In this document: in pieces, positions 45,653 to 56,637 of the stretch
How the letters are laid out: each line of letters opens with the position of its first letter
How positions within the stretch are numbered: the stretch's first letter is position 1
Assembly: GCF_021869535.1 (NCBI RefSeq)
Contig: NW_026262734.1
Span: forward strand, 72,191,839-72,255,838
Reading direction: 5' to 3'
DNA from: Mytilus californianus
Lineage: Eukaryota > Mollusca > Bivalvia > Mytilida > Mytilidae
DNA: 64,000 nt
The notes under the pieces: generated by a model
The model's database searches: none
Told to the model about the DNA's origin: nothing
Seen by the model: the letters and a program-made list of their open reading frames with translations, nothing else
Translations under genes and position numbers: made by a program

Positions 45653-46268
45653 TTAAATTTTGGATGTAACGCGTCTTCTGATTGGCTGACGTTGTTTTGT
45701 TTTGTTTATCAGCTCATAGACATAATTTTGTCATGTGACCGTGACGTCATCAACGTTTTTTCATGGTTTACTCAGGTTTAAAATGGAATTTAGAATTAAA
45801 TTATAAGAAATGACTGTAATATTTTTTCTGTCTATTCGAAATAACATAAAACATGTGGTGCACACTTTAAAATAACCTGCTACGCGGGTTATTCAGTGTG
45901 CACCACATTTTTGATGTTATTTCTTCATAGACAGAAAGAATATTACAGTCATTCCTTAAATAATTTAATTTTGGATGTAACACGTCTTCTGATTGGCTGA
46001 CGTTGTTTTGTCTATCAGCTCATAGACATAATTTTGTCATGTGACCGTGACGTCGTCAACGTTTTTTCATAGTTTACTCCGGTTTAAAATGGAATTTAAA
46101 ATTAAATTATAAGAAATGACTGTAATATTTTTTTCTGTCTATTCGAAATAACATAAAAAATGTGGTGCACACTTTAAAATAACCTGCTACGCGGGTTATT
46201 CAGTGTGCACCACATTTTTGATGTTATTTCTTCATAGACAGAAAAAATATTACAGTCATTCCTTAAAT
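45653..46268 (+). repeat. Tandem duplication of a foldback unit (about 306-311 bp, two copies)
   Basis: Two copies in tandem, each with TTTTGGATGTAAC, TCTTCTGATTGGCTGACG, CATGTGACCGTGACGTC and then a large hairpin (45804-45958 and 46110-46265). Hairpin arms carry AAGAAATGACTGTAATA and AATGTGGTGCACACT; the apex is AACCTGCTACGCGGGTT. The copies differ by a short indel (TTGTTTTGTTTTG versus TTGTTTTG) and scattered changes. Confidence 0.9.
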
Positions 46269-46500
46269 AATATCATGGAAAAGGTTATTAAATTTTTATG
46301 CAAAAAAATTGTGCTTTGGTGCGTGAAATTTGGTTGAAATATTGCCAAGCACGATTCTCTTGAAATAAACATAAGATGTTCATGTGTTAATTTACGCGTA
46401 AAATATTGCGTAAATTACCCGAAATTTTCGGATAATTGTATGTCGCATATGCTTTAAGAAACCAGAAGCTTTTGTTGCCGGAACCGGCCTAGTTACATAT

Positions 46501-46700
46501 AGATTCTTACATTGGTACCAGTGGATTATCGGATTTATCTAATCGAGATAGTTAAATTATTGAATTTTAAAGTCCGAGCCTCGGTGTAATTTAAATTTAA
46601 ATTTTAATTGATAATTTAACTATCGAGATTGGATAAATCCAATAATCCACGAGTAACTATGTAAGAATCTGTTTTTCTAATGATTTTCAAATAAATTTCA
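46501..46700 (+). mobile_element. Foldback element family F1, divergent copy
   Basis: Hairpin 46501-46670 with arms AGATTCTTACAT and AATCGAGATAGTTAAATTA types, apex GAGCCTCGG, followed by the family border AGAATCTGTTTTTCTAATG then ATTTTCA shared with 48078-48450 and (reverse) 1380-1715. Confidence 0.7.
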
Positions 46701-47100
46701 AATTTTTGATATTAAACGAAAATCCCATTCGAGCGCCTTACACATTCCATAAAGTTGTCAATTTCTCTAACACCTGTTACATGTAGTCCTTTTCGATTCA
46801 TCCAGTGAGCTGATAAAGGTTATGACCCTCAAACTCAGCCAATCGTCTTCTGAGATCAACGACAACCACACAGTTTGATTAAACTTTTTTTATACAATGG
46901 GTCCAGAAAATATTAAATTGCCAAAGAATTAGAGAAAGAGACACAATTGTCTCTGCTAGTACGAGTGTTTTTTTTTTTTTTTTTTTTTTTTACATATACA
47001 GTCATTTCCACGCACACGACAAAGAGACGCACGTGAAAAATACTCATTCATGGCATTTCAAGGACTGTAAATCATTTCATAATTCAAAATGAACAATTCC
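46701..47100. other. No gene; 20+ T run
   Basis: A T run of more than 20 lies near 46969-46991. Degenerate coding just upstream of the next entry may begin near 47030. Confidence 0.4.
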
Positions 47101-47105
47101 AATTG

Positions 47106-47290
47106 GTAGTTTTCTTTCCAAAATCTGAGGATGAAATTGAAAGTTTAGATCTAGTTAAAAGTGGATATATAGTTGCTGTTGCTGTCGATGACCCGAACGA
47201 GGATTATTTGTTATTGTAAGCTTCCGGAAAGACACATATTTCAGATGTAGATAGTATAGATAAAGGGGTGCTCATTTTCTTAAAGGCACT
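47106..47290 (+). pseudogene. Coding-like fragment, unrecognised repetitive protein
   Basis: The plus-strand frame from 47106 reads VVFFPKSEDEIESLDLVKSG and YIVAVAVDDPNEDYLLL to a TAA (47217-47219). After the stop the same frame continues ASGKTHISDVDSIDKGVL. Bounded by stops and without splice sites, it looks like a decayed gene, perhaps of a mobile element. I do not recognise it. Confidence 0.42.
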
Positions 47291-47299
47291 GGAATAAAT

Positions 47300-48077
47300 C
47301 GCGAACTGTAGTTTGAACAATTAACAGTTGAAGGCGAGTAGATAAAATTTAACTCTTGAAGCACAAAACGGATTTCGTACCGGCTGTTTCCACGCGACAC
47401 CAGTGCTTAGACTTAGATACGTGTGATGACGGAATATTGACCATGCTAGAGGATACGCATTCTGAATTAATTGACAGTCTTGGACAGTGACAAAAATGTG
47501 ACCTATATGCATTAAATAAGTTAAGATTATAAAGAAAACAGTTTTATATGCCAAAATATATAATCAGTCATCTAAATTTTATAAATGTGTAAAAAGACAA
47601 ATTTCTGACGTTTGGTACAGGTCGGTCAAAATTAAAGCAAAGCGACGTCATTACTAAACTGAATACCGTGCGTAACATCAGTTTCCAAGCATTGATGCAA
47701 TTTTTTTGTATGCATTAGAATAGAAATAACATTCATGTATTTGTTTTTCAATCTCTTTTTCAATCTCAATTTGCTTGGAACCCCTGGATCCCATGCATGT
47801 GTACAGCGCACGAATAGATCACAGTAAAGGTTATGAAAGTAGTTGCGGCAACATGGTCTATCGAGGTGTAAACCAAGGGAAAAATCTAACGGACCAATCC
47901 GATTCAAGTATATTCAAATCATATAAAAATTATAAGGCTATATTTAGCTTTATCAGTGGGCATAACTCTCGAAAGACCAAAGTCAAATTCAAACTATACT
48001 GCACAGTATAATATATCAATCATTTCCATTTGAAAACAAAATATAATTTTTTCATCACCCGATAAATAGAGAAATAT
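47300..48077. other. No clear gene
   Basis: The 78-codon plus frame 47775-48011 ends with GGGCATAACTCTCGAAAGA, which also occurs near 52012, so part is a dispersed repeat. Confidence 0.4.
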
Positions 48078-48450
48078 AGATTCCACCCACCACTGCATCA
48101 AGTGTGTTACGATATTTCTCCACTTGAGACAGTTAAATTTTAAAATTTAAAACGCGAGGCTTGCCGAGCTTTAAATATTTAAAATTTAACTGTTGAGAGA
48201 AGAAAAATATCGTAATACACGAGATATAGTTGCAGAATCTGTTTCTCTAATGATTTTTAGATTTTTAGACGATATCTAAACAAAGTTTATCCTTCCTTTT
48301 CAAAGATTTGCAGAAAGTTGTGTTCTTTATATGTGACGTCATCAGGCATGGTCGCCTTTTTTTATACGTCACAATAGGAAATTCAGACGAAATCAAGAAA
48401 ATTTAACGTCATGATTGAATTTCTACCATCCATTGGCTGAGAAATATTTT
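48078..48450 (+). mobile_element. Foldback element family F1, copy 2
   Basis: Hairpin 48078-48240 (TTACGATATTTCTCCACTT arms, apex GCGAGGCTTGCCGAGC) followed by AGAATCTGTTTCTCTAATG, TATGTGACGTCATC, CGTCACAATAGGAAATTC and CCATTGGCTGAGAAA. This is the reverse of 1380-1715 over its full length. Confidence 0.78.
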
Positions 48451-49334
48451 TCTCACACTGATCTAGAAATGTGAAAATAGCATGAAAATTAGAAAAATAT
48501 AACAAGAGGCTCCATAGAGAACGAATTGCTCACCTGGGAAGAAAATATGCCATTTTGATATTTCTTTCTTTTCTTTTATTGCAATCAGTTTAAAGGCAAT
48601 ACATTCTATTACTAGTGTAACAATTTGGCTATGTTGACTTACTTGCAGGTCGTTTTTTGCTGATCATGTTTGCTTTTTGACAAAAAATTGATAAAAAATT
48701 AATAAAAATCATCACTTAAGTTCAGGGGAAATAACTTCTATAAGGAGTCTGTTGACAGTTTCTACCATGATGACGGATTTGTAGATCTTATTGTGCTGAA
48801 CAGTTTTGCTTTTACTGTTTCTCACTATCTACTTTAGTTTGTGAAAAAACTGCACAAATATAAAAATCATCTTTCAAGAGCAATAATTCCTAAACAGAGT
48901 CAGTTGACAATTTCAGTAATGTTTTTTCAGCAAAAAATTGATAAAAACCATCTTTCAAAGGCAATAAATCCTGTAAGCAGTCAATTGACAATTTCGGTTA
49001 AGTTGACTTATTTGAAGATCTTATTTTGCTGTTCACAATTTCCCTTCATCCATTACAGTTTTAGCAAAATATTTTAAACTAGAGGCTCTAAAGAGCCTGT
49101 GTAGCTCACCTTGGTCTATATGCATATTTAACAAAGGACACTCTCCAACATTGTAGACGAGAATAGAATTCATTACAAAATTCTCTGTTTTGTTGATCTT
49201 GTATTACTGATCATTTAGTCTGTTTAGTTTCTCTCTATCTTCTTTAGTTTTTGCTCAAAACACAAGGGCAATCACTCCTATAAAGAGTGACAGTCTACTA
49301 ACTATTTTGGCAAAATTTGACTTGTTAGTAGATT

Positions 49335-49800
49335 TTATAAATAAGAAGATGTGGTATGAGTGCCAATGAGACAACTCTCCATCAAAGTCACAATGTATAT
49401 AAAGTTAACAATTATAGATCAAAGTACGGCTTCAACACGGAGCCTTGGCTCACGGCGAACAGCAAGCTATAAAGGGCCCCAAAATGACTAGTGTAAAACA
49501 GTTCAAACAGGAAAACCAACGGTCTAATCTATATAAAAAACGAGAAACACCTATGAACCACACCAAAAACGACAACCACTGAACAACAGGCTCCTGACTT
49601 AGGACAGATGCATAAAAATGTCAACCTTCACCCTAACCTGAGACAGTAGTGTAGCATTACAACATAAAAAGACACACTATAAAATATCAATTGAAATGGC
49701 TTAACTCGATCAAAAAGACATTTAAACAAAAACAAGTAAACATACACTGAACGAACAAGTTTGATCTATGACACAATATAAATACAATATTAAAACGTAT
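49335..49800 (-). mobile_element. Dispersed repeat R1 inserted in tandem-repeat element
   Basis: Starts AATAAGAAGATGTGGTATG and includes GAGACAACTCTCC, GGAGCCTTGGCTCACGG, CCAACGGTCTAATC and CAGGCTCCTGACTTAGGAC. The host array resumes with CTTGCCTTGATGAGC. Confidence 0.78.
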
Positions 49801-50496
49801 CTTGCCTTGATGAGCATTTTTGTGATTTAAAGTGTCTATTTATCTATTATAATTTTTATCATATAAGGCAAAACACAAAAAAAATGGTAAAAATCGTCAT
49901 TAAAGGGCAATAACTCCAATAAGGAGTTGTCAGACGATTTCCTTCATATTGTCTTAATTGTAGATCTTGTCTTGTTGATCATTTTTGCTTATTTAAGTTT
50001 CTATCTATCTATTATAATTTTTAAGATATAAGGCAAAAACTCAAAAATTGGCAAAAATCGTCATCAAAGGGCAATAACTCTAATAAGGAGTCGACTGACG
50101 ATTTCGACCATGTTAGACTTATTTGTAGAACTTGTCTTGCTGATCATTTTTGCAATTTAAAGTTTCTCTATATCTACATGTATCATGGTTTTCAAGATAG
50201 TAAGCAAAAATGAAAAAAAAAATGGTAAAATTTGTCATTTAAGGGCAATAAATCCTATAAGAAGTTGTCTAACAGTTTTGATGTATATGGACAATTGGTA
50301 GAGCTCAACATTCTGAACATTTTTGCTTCAGACAGATTTTCTCTTTTATAACGGTTTTCAAAATAATAGACAAAACTTGCATTTTACCAATGTTCTATTT
50401 TTAGCCATGTCGGCCATCTTGGTTGGCAGGCGGGTTTATCGAACACATTTTATAAACTAAATACCCAAATGATAATTTTGGCCAAGTTTGGTTAAA

Positions 50497-50938
50497 AGAG
50501 TACGCCGGGTAAGACCCCTTTTTGGCCCCAAAATATATCATTTTTACTAAGTAGTTAAAAATGTCACTTTAAGCTAATTATTGGAATGTAGAATACTTTT
50601 GTTACATAAATATGGGCTGTTTTTGACAATACAATGGACATGCATCAGGTACTAGCATCATTATTGCATGCAAAAATACTGAAATCGTCACAATTTAAGC
50701 ATTTGTGCTAATTTTAAGATGTTTTTTGTCTAAAATGGAAGTTACTGCACTTGTGTTCAGTCTTAATATTTAAATATATGTTGTATCTAATGATAATACA
50801 TAAAATACATAAATTTTTAACACTAACTAATTGAATCGACTGAAGTAGACACTTGAGTGTTTAAAATAAGTCAAAAATCTTTCATCAGATTTACTTCAAA
50901 TTTTAGGCCAAAATCAGCCCTTACCGGACCTTCTCCTT
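50497..50938. mobile_element. About 440-bp insertion with imperfect terminal inverted repeats
   Basis: The host right end is split between GTTTGGTTAAA and GGCCCAGTAGTTTCAG. The paralogue at about 55518 is uninterrupted (TTTGGTTAAATTTGGCCCAG). The insert begins GCCGGGTAAGACC then TTTTTGGCC and ends GGCCAAAATCAGCCC, TTACCGG, i.e. imperfectly complementary ends. AT-rich interior, no coding frame. Exact borders are uncertain by a few bases. Confidence 0.68.
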
Positions 50939-51030
50939 TGGCCCAGTAGTTTCAGAGGAGAAGATTTTTGTAAAAGTTAACGACGACGACGGACGCCAAG
51001 TGATGAGAAAAGCTCATTTGGCCCAAATTG

Positions 51031-51620
51031 AGCTAAAAATGAGTAAAATTAGTCTTCCAAGGGTAATAACTCCTATAAGGGGTCAACTGACAATCTTACA
51101 TGCTGACCTATTTGTAGATCTTATTTTGCTGAATACTGTTACATTACATCATTTCTCTCAATCTATTATAGTTTTTACAAAAAATAAAAAAATAGTAAAA
51201 TTAGTCTTCCAAGGGCAATAACTCCTATAAAGGGTCAATTGACAATTTGTCCAGGTTGATTCATTTGTAAATCTTATTGTTCTGGTAATTTTTAGCTGTT
51301 TAAAATTACTTGCTATCTGTTATAATTATCAAGATAATAACCAAAAACAGCAAAATTTGCAAAAATTACATTTCTCAGGAGATAGACCTATTCACTCGAT
51401 GTCAGATTTACTCTAACTGCTTTGGTTTTTGAAACATAAGCCAATGACTTTGAAATATACTTAAAATTGACATTGAAGGGGCAATAAATCCAAAATGAGT
51501 TGTCCTATTTTTCTAAAAATTTGCAGTAGATAGAATTTGACCTGCTGATCATTGTTATTCATTTGATCTCATCTGATTCAATTTTTGTAAAATTTTCTTA
51601 TCACAATTCTTATTTAACTG
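51031..51620 (+). repeat. Further tandem-repeat units of the pearl-like family
   Basis: Three to four diverged units with TCTTCCAAGGGTAATAACTC, GTAGATCTTATTTTGCTG and GGGGCAATAAATCC. No terminal module, so truncated. Confidence 0.65.
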
Positions 51621-51624
51621 TTCT

Positions 51625-52690
51625 CAAAAATCACCTCAAAGACTTTTCCAACCAGTTAAAGTCTATCTTCATAAAAGATCAAAATTTTTCCAGCTGAAAT
51701 TTTTCGCTACCTGATTACATCATTAATTATTTATTTTAGTTAAAGCTTATCCACCCAGATAGACAAGCAAACTTTCACGCAGAGTGAAATATCTGATTAT
51801 AATCAAACTGAATTCTTAATAGCTTGATTTAAACAGACATTTTATGTTGGAAAACTTAATGCAATTGCAATGGAATTTATGTCCAGAACATTATTTGATC
51901 AGTAAAGATCAGTAGTTAGTGGTCCATAATACCAAATTAAACAGATTTGATTTGGTGGAAGATTGTTCAAGTAAACCAAATGTTTTCCTTTTTCAGCTAT
52001 ATCAGAAGGCATAACTCTCGAAAGAAAAAAGTGAATAACATCAAATTCAGGGACTTGATCTGTCTTTAGTAGTCCCTAAAACATTACCAATTTCAAATGA
52101 TGTAGTGGAGACTTACTCAAATTATCACCCGGAAATAAATTTTGAATAGTACATGTATTGTCTAAAAGAAATGCACTACGAAATAACTGTGTTCTTTGGC
52201 CTAAGAGTAGCAAGAGATGAAGTCAGTAAATATAGAATCTGTACTTTGGCAACTTCCCTGAATGATTTAATGGTGTCAATTTGTCAAACTGCATGAAAGT
52301 AAAGGATTTAAACTTTTATTTGAAAGAAATTCTGCAAAAATGTCCCATTTTGGCAGTACATGGTCAAAACGAGCATTTCAAAGCCTTTTCCATATTTAGG
52401 CATTCTGACTTTCTATCAGGTTTTCATGTGTCAATATTTGTGTTCCTAGGCTTTTCTCAAGTTGTATTATTCATTTGTGAACTCTGAATCTAGAGAAAAG
52501 TAGATTATCACAGAAAAAATGTGCAAAATGTGTTGTATGAATGGTCCTCGTCTAACGCCCTGTTTGAAGCAAGCAAAATGTGAGGAGCTTTGTACATAAA
52601 AGTTGAAGTTCATCATAAAGATTTCACTAAATTTGTATTAAAAGCACTTTGCAATGTCTTTTGTATCGGTTTCATTTCACATACTGTCTT
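51625..52690. other. Probable intron or intergenic, no clear exon
   Basis: AT-rich. A good acceptor-like tract (TTTTCCTTTTTCAG) occurs near 51996 but is followed within about 30 codons by stops in all frames. GGCATAACTCTCGAAAG near 52012 is shared with about 47960. Confidence 0.4.
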
Positions 52691-52705
52691 TCTTTTCTCC
52701 TGTAG

Positions 52706-52894
52706 GATAGTAAGTGGTTCAAATATATGCCTGTTGAGACTAAAATTACATGCAAGTTTTTCACTGGAAGTGAAAAAACTTTGTATCAGACCATACTGTC
52801 TGCAAAAAAAGTTGAATGGAAGAGTCCTTTTGTACTCAGACTTCTTGTATCATGTCACTTGAGCACAGAAATGAGAAAAAAGAAACAAATTTCT
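52706..52894 (+). CDS. Internal coding exon of an unrecognised protein
   Basis: A strong acceptor (CTTTCTTTTCTCCTGTAG) precedes 189 nt (63 codons, phase 0 at both ends) ending at a weak donor (TCT then GTATCC). The translation is DSKWFKYMPVETKITCKFFT, GSEKTLYQTILSAKKVEWKS, PFVLRLLVSCHLSTEMRKKK, QIS. Mixed polar/hydrophobic composition and normal codon use distinguish it from shadow frames. I do not recognise the protein. The same-strand exon at 38633-38795 leaves in phase 0, compatible with splicing to this one directly or through others; that link is inference. The donor is the weakest part of the call. Confidence 0.55.
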
Positions 52895-52899
52895 GTATC

Positions 52900-53445
52900 C
52901 TTTAGCTTCAGTATGCATTTTTAAATGTAAATATGTGCTATGGCCTAAATTGACCCTAAATTATTTTCATTCTTACTTTGCCTAAGGTCATTTTATACTC
53001 ATATGATATGCTATTTGTAATTTTTCTTTCCATTTAAAGTACATTAAATACATATGGAAGGATCATTTATAACAAAAAAACTTCACAAATTTTTAAATTG
53101 TTGGAAAATATTACATCTTCATTTAAGGCCCCCCCTTCATTTGAAAAAAAAACTCTATTTTCAGGCACAGGCTCATATAAATTTGACTTTTGAAAAATTG
53201 TAATAAATCTGATACATCAAATGAGTATTCTATTGCTTTAAATACATGTTATATGAAAAATTAGGGCATCTAAAAAGTAATTTGTTGCAATATTTAAATT
53301 TTTAAAGTCCCAAATGTTGATAGTGGAAATTCTTCAATTTTAACGTCAAAATTTAACATGCAAAGTTGAATATAAAAATGGTCATATTGTCTATAATATA
53401 TATCCTATTGCCAAGAAACTTGGTCAACAATCTTATGATTTATTA
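52900..53445. other. No gene seen
   Basis: AT-rich; nothing recognised. Confidence 0.45.
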
Positions 53446-53449
53446 TGAA

Positions 53450-53610
53450 CTCCAAGAATTCAATTTTTGTTAAAATCAAACTAAGTTTAATTGTGGACCC
53501 TTTGGACCTTAATGTAGACCAATTTGAAAACGGGACCAAAAATTAAGAATCTAAATACACGGTTAGATTCAGCATATCAAAGAACCCCAATATTTCAATT
53601 TTTGATGAAA
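53450..53610 (+). repeat. Repeat R8 fragment
   Basis: CGGTTAGATTCAGCATATC, AAAGAACCCCAATATTTC and TTGATGAAATCAAACC match units at 59790-60430. Confidence 0.7.
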
Positions 53611-53689
53611 TCAAACCATATTATTATTATTTGCTTTTATATATATATCAAAAATAACCAACTTATAATGGAAAATTTTAAAATCAAAA

Positions 53690-54975
53690 AAAAGGAAAAA
53701 AAGGAAAAAAAAATCCCTCCCCTAATTTTTTAAACCCCCTTATGATTCATCTACCCCAAACTCAATCCCAGCCTTCCCTTTGTGGTATGGTACCTTGAAG
53801 TACAATTTTAGAGAGATCCATACACTTGAACACAAGTTACTGTCTGGAAACTGTAAAAATGCTTGTTTTTTGGCCCCTTTTTGGCCCCAAATTCCTAAAC
53901 GTTTAGGGCAATTACCCCCAAACTCAAAACCCAGCTTTCCCTTTGTGATATGAAACCTTGTAGTACAATTTCATAAAGATCCATACACTTACACACAAGT
54001 TATTGTCCTGAAACTAGAAAAATGCTTCTTTTTTGCCCCTTTTTTGCCCCTAATTCCTAAAATTTTGAGGCAATTACCCCCAAAATCAATCCCAGCCTTC
54101 CCTTTGTTGTATGGTACCTTGCAGTACAATTTCAGAGAGATCCATACACTTGAACACAAGTTATTGTCTGGAAACTAGAAAAATGCTTATTTTTAGCCCC
54201 TTATTCCTAAACGTTTAAGGCAATTACCCCCAAACTCAAAAACAGCTTTCCCTTTGTGATATGGAACCTTGTAGTACAATTTCATAAAGATCCATACACT
54301 AACACAAGTTATTGTCCTGAAACTAGAAAAATGTTTGTTTTTTGCCCCTTTTTGGCCCCTAATTCCTAAAATTTTGAGGCAATTACCCCCAAAATCAATC
54401 CCAGCCTTCCCTTTGTGGTATGGTACCTTGCAGTACAATTTCAGAGAGATCCATACACTTGAACACAAGTTATTGTCTGGAAACTAGAAAAATGCTTATT
54501 TTTGGCCCCTTATTCCTAAACGTTTTGGGCAATTACCCCCAAACTCAATTCCAGCTTTCCCTTTGTGATATGGAACCTTGTAGTACAATTTCAGAAAGGT
54601 CCATACACTTACATACAAGTTATTGTCATGAAACTAGAAAAATGCTTGTTTTTTGCCCCTTTTTTTGCCCCTAATTCCTAAAATTTTGAGGCAATTACCC
54701 CCAAAATCAATCCCAGCATTCCTTTTGTGATATGGAACCTTGTGGTACAATGTCAGAGAGATCCATACACTAACACACAAGTTATTGTCTGGAAGTTACA
54801 AAAATGCTTATTTTTGGTCCCTTTTTGGCTTCTAATTCCTTAACTGTTGGTACCATAACCCCCAAAATCAATCCCAACCTTCCTTTTGTGGTATTGAACC
54901 TTATGGTAAAATTTCAAAGAGATTCATTAACTTAAACTAAAATTATTGTGCGAAAAACCAATGTATCTTCGGTCA
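53690..54975 (+). repeat. Higher-order tandem array (about 155-bp monomers, about 310-bp dimers)
   Basis: Eight monomers with AAAATGCTT, TTTTTGGCCCC, GGCAATTACCCCCAAA, CAGCTTTCCCTTTGTG, GTACAATTTCA, GATCCATACACTT and CAAGTTATTGTC. They alternate between type A (TTCCTAAACGTTT) and type B (CCTAAAATTTTGAGG) through at least three dimers, so the repeating unit has become the dimer. It closes with GACGACGAAGACGCCGACG (54977-54996). Open frames in it are repeat shadows. Confidence 0.85.
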
Positions 54976-55029
54976 ACGACGACGAAGACGCCGACGTCAT
55001 ACCAATATACGACCGCACATGGTCAGTAA

Positions 55030-56570
55030 AGTGCAATTACTACAATAAGGGGTACCTTGCTAATATTTTTGCTATTTAAAAATTCTCTCTATCTATTATA
55101 GTATCTAAGATATAAGGCAAAAATGCAATTTTTTTTGGGACTATGTTTGACTTACTTGTAGATCTTAATTGTCTTGCTGATAATTTTTTTCATCTAAAGG
55201 TTCTCTACATCTATAACAGTTTTCAAGATTATAAGATAAAAAATGAAAAAAAAAAATGATTAAGTTCGTCATTTAAGGACAATAACTCCTATCAGAAGTC
55301 GTCCGACAGTTTATATGTAAATGGACAATAGGTAGATGTCATCAACTTGAACATTTCTGTCATGTCAGGTTTTCTCTATTTATAGAGTTAACAAGATAAT
55401 AGACAAAACTTGCATTTTATTCTTATGTTTTATTTTTAGCCAAGTCGGCCATGTTGATTGCCAGGCGGGGTCATCAGACACATTTTTTTAAATAAGATAC
55501 CCTAAAGATGATTGTGGTCAAGTTTGGTTAAATTTGGCCCAGTAATTTCAGAGGAGAAGATTTTTGTAAAAGATAATGACGACGACAGACAACGGGCGAC
55601 GGACGCGAAGTGATGAGAAAACTTACTTGGCGCTTTGGGACAGGTGAGCTAATTAAAACAAGAGCCTGAGTCGCTCACCTGGATTTTTTGTGTAGATTTT
55701 GCAGCAATGATTATTTTGCTGTTAAATATATATTAATGTGTGTATAAACATGCTATTTAAAGTTTCTCTCTATTATAGTTTCTGCAAAAAACTAAAAAAA
55801 AAAAGGTAAAAATCATCTATTAAGGGCAAGAACTCTTTAATATAAGGGGTTAATTGAAGTTTCTCTCTATCAATCATAGTTTCCGCAAAATTTAAAAAAA
55901 AATGAAAAAAAAATTGTCTTTCAAGGGTTATAACTCCTTTAAGGGTTGAATTGACAATTTTAGTCATGTTGACCTAAATCTTTGCAGATCTTACTTTGCT
56001 TAACTTTTTTACCATTCAAAGTTTCCGTCTATATATCGTAGTTTCTGAATAAAAATAGTTTTTCAAGGGCAACAACTCCGTCAAGGGATCAATTGACAAA
56101 TAAGTTCTTACTTTGCTGAAAATTTTTGCTGTTTAAAATTCCTCTTAATCTTTAATAGTCTTCAAAATAAGAACCAAAAACTGTGAAATTTAATAAAAAA
56201 TAATTATTATTGCAGGGTCAATAACTCCAAATTGTGTTGTCCGATTTGTTTGAAAATTTGGTAACAAATAGATATTGCTAATTATTTTTACCTTTGTCAG
56301 TTTTGCTCTTACTGCTTTAGTTTTTGAGAAAACTGCATTTTATTCCTTTGTTCTATTTTGAGCCATGATGGCCATGTTTGTTGACTGTCCAGAATAAAAT
56401 ACACAAACTTTATACTACATATAATAAGGATCATTCACCCCAAGGTTGGTTGAAATTGGTTCAGTATTTTAAGAGAAGATCTTTGAAAAAAATTAACGAC
56501 GACGACGAAGGACGCCAAGTGATGACAATAGCTCATCTAGCCCTGTGGGCCAGTTGAGCTCAAATATAGC
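55030..56570 (+). mobile_element. Two pearl/Helitron-like tandem-repeat elements in succession
   Basis: The first ends at 55645 (GACGACGACAGACAACGG, GTGATGAGAAAACTTAC, GGGACAGGTGAGCTA). The second starts at about 55658 (AACAAGAGCCTGAGTCGCTC, ACCTGG) and ends at about 56565 (GACGACGACGAAGGACGCC, GTGGGCCAGTTGAGC). Interiors are diverged units with GGGCAATAACTCC and TTGCTGATC motifs. Confidence 0.72.
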
Positions 56571-56637
56571 AAAAGGTAGTACCAATCAATTGACCGAAAA
56601 GATTTCTAAAGTAAAGGCTTTCAAAATTTAAGTATAT

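Larger units (their letters stand above)
48503..51030 (+). mobile_element. Composite of pearl/Helitron-like tandem-repeat elements
   Basis: Starts AACAAGAGGCTCCATAGAG and CTCACCTGGGAAG (a second start, AGAGGCTCTAAAGAGCC, is at 49080). It contains about 150-bp repeats with GGGCAATAACTCCTATAAGG, TTGTAGATCTTGT, CTGATCATTTTTGC and TTTCTCTATCTAT, and ends with GACGACGACGGACGCC, AAGTGATGAGAAAAGC. The left end (GCTCACCTGG) and family right end (CCAGGTGAGC) are complementary. Two insertions interrupt it, at 49335-49800 and 50497-50938. Confidence 0.75.

Noticed and set aside
54193-54674. 91- and 84-codon open frames
   Set aside because: They fall in the higher-order tandem array, on both strands, with duplicated residues.
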